A stretch of DNA of 64,000 nt from Muribaculaceae bacterium. GTDB lineage: Bacteria > Bacteroidota > Bacteroidia > Bacteroidales > Muribaculaceae. Within the stretch, counting starts at the first letter, position 1; each line of letters opens with the position of its first letter. The notes under the pieces were generated by a model, which saw only the letters and a program-made list of their open reading frames with translations, was not told where the DNA came from and made no database searches. The DNA lies in NCBI GenBank assembly GCA_017427945.1, contig JAFRRT010000027.1, positions 1-64,000 of the forward strand. The letters are read 5' to 3'. A program made the translations under genes and the position numbers. Positions 60,394 through 64,000 of this stretch are shown in pieces.

Positions 60394-61935
60394 TTATTTA
60401 GCGTAGCTCACGGCACGTGTCTCGCGGATGACGGTGATGCGCACCTGTCCAGGATAAGTCATCTCGTCCTGAATCTTCTGTGCGATTTCGTTCGACAGGG
60501 TCTCGGTCTCCTCGTCGCTGATCTTGTCGGCTCCGACGATTACCCTGAGTTCGCGACCGGCCTGGATTGCATAAGTCTTCACTACGCCAGGATAGGACAA
60601 GGCGAGACGTTCCAGATCGTTCAGGCGCTTGATGTAGGCCTCGACAATCTCACGGCGTGCACCGGGACGGGCACCGCTGATGGCGTCGCAAACCTGAACG
60701 ATGGGAGCATAGAGGCTCGTGGCTTCTTCCTCATCGTGGTGAGCACCGATGGCGTTGCAGATGTCAGGTTTCTCCTTGAACTTCTCGGCCAGTTTCATAC
60801 CCAGCTGAGCATGTGGCAGTTCGGGCTCATCATCGGGTACCTTGCCGATGTCGTGCAACAGACCTGCGCGGCGTGCCTTCTTGGGGTTCAGGCCCAACTC
60901 GCTTGCCATGATGGCGCACAGGTTGGCGGTCTCACGCGAGTGCTGCAAAAGGTTCTGTCCGTAGCTGGAACGATATTTCATCTTACCGATAAGGCGAATC
61001 AGCTCGGGATGCAAGCCGTGGATACCCATATCGATGGCGGTGCGTTTACCGGTCTCGATAACCTCATCCTCGACCTGACGTTTCACCTTTGCCACAACCT
61101 CCTCGATGCGAGCAGGATGGATGCGTCCGTCGCTCACCAGCTGGTGCAACGCCAATCGCGCGATTTCGCGCCTGACGGGATCAAATCCCGAGAGGACAAT
61201 CGCCTCGGGCGTGTCGTCAACAACGATTTCAACACCCGTTGCTGCTTCGAGCGCACGGATGTTGCGACCCTCGCGGCCAATGATGCGACCTTTGATTTCG
61301 TCATTGTCGATATGGAAAACGGTGACAGCGTTCTCAACAGCCGTCTCGGTAGCCACTCGCTGAATGGTCTCAATGATGATGCGCTTTGCCTCCTTGTTGG
61401 CGGTCATCTTTGCATCGTCCATGATATCGTTGATATAGCTGGCTGCGTTGGTCTTTGCCTCGTCCTTGAGGGACTCAATGAGCTTCTCCTTGGCTTCCTC
61501 GGCCGAGAGACCACTCACGTGCTCCAGGGTGTCACGCACGCTCTTCTCCATCTTGTCGAGTTCGCTTTTGCGCTTATCGAGGACAATCATCTGATTATCA
61601 ACGTTCACCTTGAGGTTATCTACCTCGTTGCGGCGGCGCTGGATTTCGCCCTGCTGCTGGTTGAGTTGCATCTCACGCTGTTTGAGTTTGGCCTCGCTGG
61701 TCTGCACTTTGCTCAAGCGTGCATTGGCCTCTTTCTCGGCCTCGCTCTTGATGGACAAACCAACTTCTTTGCCCTTGAGCACTTCATTATTTTTAAGGAC
61801 CTCAGCCTCAAGTTTTGCTTTCTCGATAATCTCATTTGCCTGCGATTTTGCATTCCTGCGCGACAGGAACAGGGCAAGTGCGATACCGATTGCCATCGAA
61901 AGGATGGCTAAAATAACAGTTACTATGATATTCAT
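60394..61935 (-). CDS. rny: ribonuclease Y
   Basis: Membrane-bound endoribonuclease of 513 aa that starts mRNA decay. One N-terminal membrane helix (residues 2-24), then a long coiled coil (about 30-180, many Glu/Lys heptads). A KH domain follows near 205-265 ([19 protein letters not shown]) and an HD domain near 325-430 with the metal motif [13 protein letters not shown] and ARRAG ahead of it. The C-terminal domain ends [20 protein letters not shown]. Length and order match the family. Downstream ricT is 19 bases away. Confidence 0.97.
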   Translation of the reverse strand: MNIIVTVILAILSMAIGIALALFLSRRNAKSQANEIIEKAKLEAEVLKNNEVLKGKEVGLSIKSEAEKEANARLSKVQTSEAKLKQREMQLNQQQGEIQRRRNEVDNLKVNVDNQMIVLDKRKSELDKMEKSVRDTLEHVSGLSAEEAKEKLIESLKDEAKTNAASYINDIMDDAKMTANKEAKRIIIETIQRVATETAVENAVTVFHIDNDEIKGRIIGREGRNIRALEAATGVEIVVDDTPEAIVLSGFDPVRREIARLALHQLVSDGRIHPARIEEVVAKVKRQVEDEVIETGKRTAIDMGIHGLHPELIRLIGKMKYRSSYGQNLLQHSRETANLCAIMASELGLNPKKARRAGLLHDIGKVPDDEPELPHAQLGMKLAEKFKEKPDICNAIGAHHDEEEATSLYAPIVQVCDAISGARPGARREIVEAYIKRLNDLERLALSYPGVVKTYAIQAGRELRVIVGADKISDEETETLSNEIAQKIQDEMTYPGQVRITVIRETRAVSYAK

Positions 61936-62094
61936 TACAAATTATATAATATTAAACAAATAGCGCCACATTAGACGGCAGGCATCACGCTGATAATCAG
62001 CGTAATTTTGCACAAAGTCTAAAGTGGTGCAGGAACCTAATTTCTATAACAACACGTTCTTATCACGCCATCACCGCGATGCATTTGTCACATC
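61936..62094 (-). promoter_or_regulatory. rny leader region
   Basis: Gap of about 160 bases between the zapA terminator and rny. It contains an exact palindrome ACGCTGATAATCAGCGT at 61987-62003 that can form a 7-bp hairpin in the rny leader. A TAATTTTGC box on the plus strand (62003-62011) and a TAGACTTTG-like box on the minus strand near 62013-62023 (one base too many between TA and TTTG) also lie here. The minus-strand box is the likely rny promoter. RNase Y leaders are often self-controlled in RNase E-like fashion elsewhere; here that is only a guess. Confidence 0.35.
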
Positions 62095-62138
62095 AAAAAC
62101 GAGACATCAGCGGCATCCTTTCACATGCCACAGTGATG
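62095..62138 (-). terminator. zapA terminator
   Basis: On the minus strand CATCA-GGCAT pairs with ATGCC-TGATG around a GTGAAAGG loop with a small internal loop, then TCTCGTTTTTG. It lies 9 bases past the zapA stop. Confidence 0.6.
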
Positions 62139-62146
62139 GCACAATC

Positions 62147-62440
62147 TCACTCATCGCTGCCCAGGAGGGCATCAACTTGTTGATTCAAATCAGTCAGGAA
62201 ATCATTGACCTCACGGTTTTCACCGTAAGCCTCCAAATAGAGACGAGCAAACTGGAAAGCAACCCTTGCCAGCACATCACTCGATGTGCTGTTAAAACGG
62301 TTCATCCACTTGGTCCACAACGTGTTCACAAGTTCTTCCGCTTTGCGATAGTTCTCCTCCTCGTCCGGATTTACACTCAGGGCGATTTGGTTAGTATCGG
62401 CAAGTTGAATCCATATTTTTCTTTTATTATTGTCGGCCAT
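62147..62440 (-). CDS. zapA: cell division protein ZapA
   Basis: FtsZ-ring-associated protein of 97 aa. The N-terminal strand block KIWIQLADTNQIALSVNPDE is followed by EENYRKAEELVNTLWTKWMN and a long C-terminal coiled coil (SDVLARVAFQFARLYLEAYG), as in the ZapA family. ZapA crosslinks FtsZ filaments. It follows the coiled-coil protein at 62459 by 18 bases, giving a zapB-zapA pair. Confidence 0.85.
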   Translation of the reverse strand: MADNNKRKIWIQLADTNQIALSVNPDEEENYRKAEELVNTLWTKWMNRFNSTSSDVLARVAFQFARLYLEAYGENREVNDFLTDLNQQVDALLGSDE

Positions 62441-62458
62441 AACGTTGGTAGAGCCATG

Positions 62459-62755
62459 TTAAGCGTTCAATTGTTTGATGCATCGGTCAATGTCCCGCAC
62501 CATCTTGGCAACCTGTTTCTTGTATCGGGCGACGGCTACCGGATCGGCACTGATTGAACGTGCCACCCTGAGGAACTCATTGTCAACCTTCAATTGCTCC
62601 ACTTCCTTTTGAAGTTTTGCTATCTCGAGTTCCTGCCGCTCAACGGTACGCTCCAGTTCCCTTTTATTGGTCTGGAGGCCAACATAACGCTTGCTCAAGG
62701 TATCGACCTTGTGCTTCAGGTTTTGTAGCTTCTCGTTTAACTCCGTTGAAGGCAT
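62459..62755 (-). CDS. ZapB-like coiled-coil protein
   Basis: Protein of 98 aa from the ATG at 62755 (a TTG three codons up is open). Almost the whole chain is a coiled coil with heptads of Leu and charged residues: LNEKLQNLKHKVDTLSKRY, then ELERTVERQELEIAKLQKEV. The C terminus is basic (RYKKQVAKMVRDIDRCIKQL). The size, fold and place next to zapA suggest a ZapB-like partner, but coiled-coil similarity alone is weak evidence. Confidence 0.65.
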   Translation of the reverse strand: MPSTELNEKLQNLKHKVDTLSKRYVGLQTNKRELERTVERQELEIAKLQKEVEQLKVDNEFLRVARSISADPVAVARYKKQVAKMVRDIDRCIKQLNA

Positions 62756-62770
62756 AGTTACCAATTTTTT

Positions 62771-62779
62771 GCAAAATTA
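62771..62779 (-). promoter_or_regulatory. -7 element for the zapB-like-zapA operon
   Basis: TAATTTTGC on the minus strand, 16 bases before the ATG at 62755. Confidence 0.6.
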
Positions 62780-62916
62780 CAACAATTTTTGAATAACACG
62801 CATCACAACATGCAAATATTTCACATTTTTCCGCCCAGGAAGCGTTATTTAGCGGCTTTTTCACCGATATCGGCGTTATGTCGAGATGAATTTTCATAAA
62901 AATCCCGCCAAAAAAT

Positions 62917-62947
62917 TTGCCAGTTCAAAAAATGGCATTACCTTTGC
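62917..62947 (+). promoter_or_regulatory. tRNA-Ala promoter
   Basis: TTG at 62917-62919, 19-base spacer, TACCTTTGC at 62939-62947. The mature tRNA begins 12 bases later. Confidence 0.75.
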
Positions 62948-62958
62948 ATCCGCAAATC

Positions 62959-63031
62959 GGGGCATTAGCTCATCTGGTAGAGCGCAACACTGGCAGTGTT
63001 GAGGTAAGCGGTTCGAGTCCGCTATGCTCCA
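62959..63031 (+). tRNA. tRNA-Ala (anticodon GGC)
   Basis: Length 73 without encoded CCA. Acceptor GGGGCAT / ATGCTCC with one G-U pair, discriminator A. D arm AGCTCATCTGGTAGAGC. Anticodon stem CAACA / TGTTG around CTGGCAG; anticodon at 62992-62994. T arm AGCGGTTCGAGTCCGCT. It reads GCC and GCU. Confidence 0.96.
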
Positions 63032-63034
63032 CGT

Positions 63035-63075
63035 AACAAAAATAAGCGACTGATTTTCAGTCGCTTATTTTTGTT
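63035..63075 (+). terminator. tRNA-Ala terminator
   Basis: Perfect 19-bp stem AACAAAAATAAGCGACTGA (63035-63053) with its complement (63057-63075) and a TTT loop; the right arm supplies TTTTTG. Symmetrical, so it could act on both strands. The following stretch to 63238 shows nothing further. Confidence 0.9.
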
Positions 63076-63238
63076 CTCTACTGTTTCTTTACAATTATCC
63101 TCATGAATCGATAGCACAAGCCTGGTGGAAAGCCAAGTGATTATTATTTTGGGAACGTTTTTCGGCAGTTAGCATCGGCGGGCTGAAGCACCGCCCGAGC
63201 TAAACCACTAAATTACGTTAAATTGACGAGGAATAAGA

Positions 63239-64000
63239 CTAGAGAGCGAGGCGTAATCCAAGGCCGCGGTCCGTCCACGTTGGGTAGCTGCCGTCTCGAT
63301 ACGTCACGCGGCAGTAACTGATGAAGGTGCCAAAGCCGCCACCACGGTACACGCGGATATAGCCCGTTGAAGGACCGACAGGGTTGGTCTGCGCATAGCT
63401 GCTGTAACTGTCAGAGTAGTCCTGGCACCATTCAAACACGTTGCCCGTCATGTCGTACAGGCCCAACTCATTAGGAGCTTTAGTGGCAACCGGGTGAGTC
63501 GTTGATGTGTGGTTACCATAGTACCACGCCACATCATCAATGTTGTTGCTACCCGAGTATTTGTAACCATGGCTCTGGTTGCCGCCACGGGCTGCAAACT
63601 CCCATTCAGCCTCGGTAGGCAGGCGGAACGTCCTACCTGTCAATTGGTTCAACTTGGTGATAAACGTCTGGCAATCGTTCCATGAGACCCACTCTACAGG
63701 ACGCTGAAGGTTAGTGTCGTAATTGTTACGATTACTAAAGTAGCTTGGGTTGCTACCCATCACGGCCTGCCACAAGGCCTGCGTCACCTCGGTCTGGCCG
63801 ATGCAGTAACTCGAGAGCGTCACCTCATGGGCGGGCAGTTCCCATTCAAAGTCATCACTTCCCTGTTCGACAGTCGCGCCCATCGTGAAGGTGCCGCCCT
63901 CTATCGCCACCATCTTGAACGTCACGCCGTTCACGGTAAAGGTTCCGGTCTGCTTTTCGGGCTCATCCTGACAGGCCGTCAGTGCCAACAGGCACACAAG
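63239..64000 (-). CDS. SUMF1-domain lipoprotein (5' end outside window)
   Basis: The last 253 codons, open through the right edge; the first visible residues LVCLLALTAC are the end of a lipoprotein signal with lipobox LTAC, so the start lies just beyond the window. The body is a formylglycine-generating-enzyme (SUMF1) domain: MVAIEGGTFTMGA, the block EVTQALWQAVMGSNPSYFS, VEWVSWNDCQTFITKLNQ, FRLPTEAEWEFAARGG and NVFEWCQDYSDSYS. In human FGE the two active cysteines sit as F-L-C-H-R-S-Y-C. Here the aligned segment is F-G-T-F-I-S-Y-C, so one is replaced by Thr and true FGE activity is unlikely. Such lipoproteins are common in Bacteroidales and their role is unknown. Confidence 0.85.
   Translation of the reverse strand, partial: LVCLLALTACQDEPEKQTGTFTVNGVTFKMVAIEGGTFTMGATVEQGSDDFEWELPAHEVTLSSYCIGQTEVTQALWQAVMGSNPSYFSNRNNYDTNLQRPVEWVSWNDCQTFITKLNQLTGRTFRLPTEAEWEFAARGGNQSHGYKYSGSNNIDDVAWYYGNHTSTTHPVATKAPNELGLYDMTGNVFEWCQDYSDSYSSYAQTNPVGPSTGYIRVYRGGGFGTFISYCRVTYRDGSYPTWTDRGLGLRLAL

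Noticed and set aside
62664..62897. Minus-strand 77-codon frame across the zapB-like start and its promoter
   Set aside because: It overlaps the zapB-like promoter and start in another frame and has no protein-like pattern.

Overview
The window is an ordinary chromosomal stretch of a Bacteroidota genome, order Bacteroidales, probably a gut-type member (Muribaculaceae or Prevotellaceae are the best guesses; the family cannot be fixed from the sequence alone). The evidence is the gene content (giant SprA and the GldH and PorT-type proteins of the type IX secretion/gliding set, DUF4293, a Rny-RicT-GldH block, YIP1-SmpB), the near absence of Shine-Dalgarno sequences, and at least eighteen copies of the Bacteroidota promoter -7 element TAnnTTTG, often with a TTG about 17-20 bases upstream. 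I see no insertion sequence, prophage, integrase, CRISPR array or rRNA operon.

Layout. 1-1.3 kb: end of a sodium-pumping biotin decarboxylase operon. 1.4-2.6 kb: two AT-rich small membrane proteins. 2.7-4.6 kb: secreted unknown, smpB, YIP1-family protein (minus strand). 4.6-5.8 kb: A1S_2505-like protein and an exported nitroreductase. 5.8-17.2 kb (minus): subtilase with a dockerin end, ruvA, sprA, and an orphan EpsG-type polymerase. 17.4-22.8 kb (minus): TPR protein; PstS-like lipoprotein with a small membrane protein; nhaD and a DUF4293 protein. 20.4-20.9 kb is the only gene-free stretch above 300 bases and holds a candidate small RNA. 22.9-30.2 kb (plus): TPR protein and dnaG; LysM/periplasmic-binding protein with a PorT-type barrel. 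30.2-33.6 kb (minus): tRNA-Cys, Cys-rich membrane peptide, topB, mazG. 33.8-40.8 kb (plus): lplA-gcvT-gcvH-gcvPA-gcvPB-lpd, a complete lipoate-charged glycine cleavage system. 41-47.7 kb: phosphohexomutase, two tandem MFS carriers, and a nitroreductase-flavin reductase fusion. 47.7-50.9 kb: SDR oxidoreductase, typA, and a 3D-like exported protein. 51.1-56.8 kb (minus): DUF2520, maf, two paralogous exported unknowns and a FecBCD-type metal-chelate ABC importer, all tightly packed. 56.9-58.4 kb (plus): msrA and a VanY-type carboxypeptidase. 58.5-62.8 kb (minus): zapB-like, zapA, rny, ricT, gldH. 62.9-64 kb: tRNA-Ala and the 3' part of a SUMF1-type lipoprotein.

How the parts fit. The strongest functional unit is the glycine cleavage operon, which carries its own lipoate ligase and E3. 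Next is zapB-zapA-rny-ricT-gldH, which places RNase Y beside the homologue of its Bacillus specificity factor RicT. No new defence or mobile system is evident. The most open items are the candidate small RNA near 20.66 kb, the Cys-rich RicT next to RNase Y, the orphan 65-codon reading frame at 50.9-51.1 kb, the exported nitroreductases, the pair of unknown exported proteins joined to the importer operon, and several spacer hairpins built from repeated short words. Start codons were moved from the longest possible reading frame to an internal ATG at about eleven genes where a signal peptide, a homology boundary or an overlapping -7 box required it.
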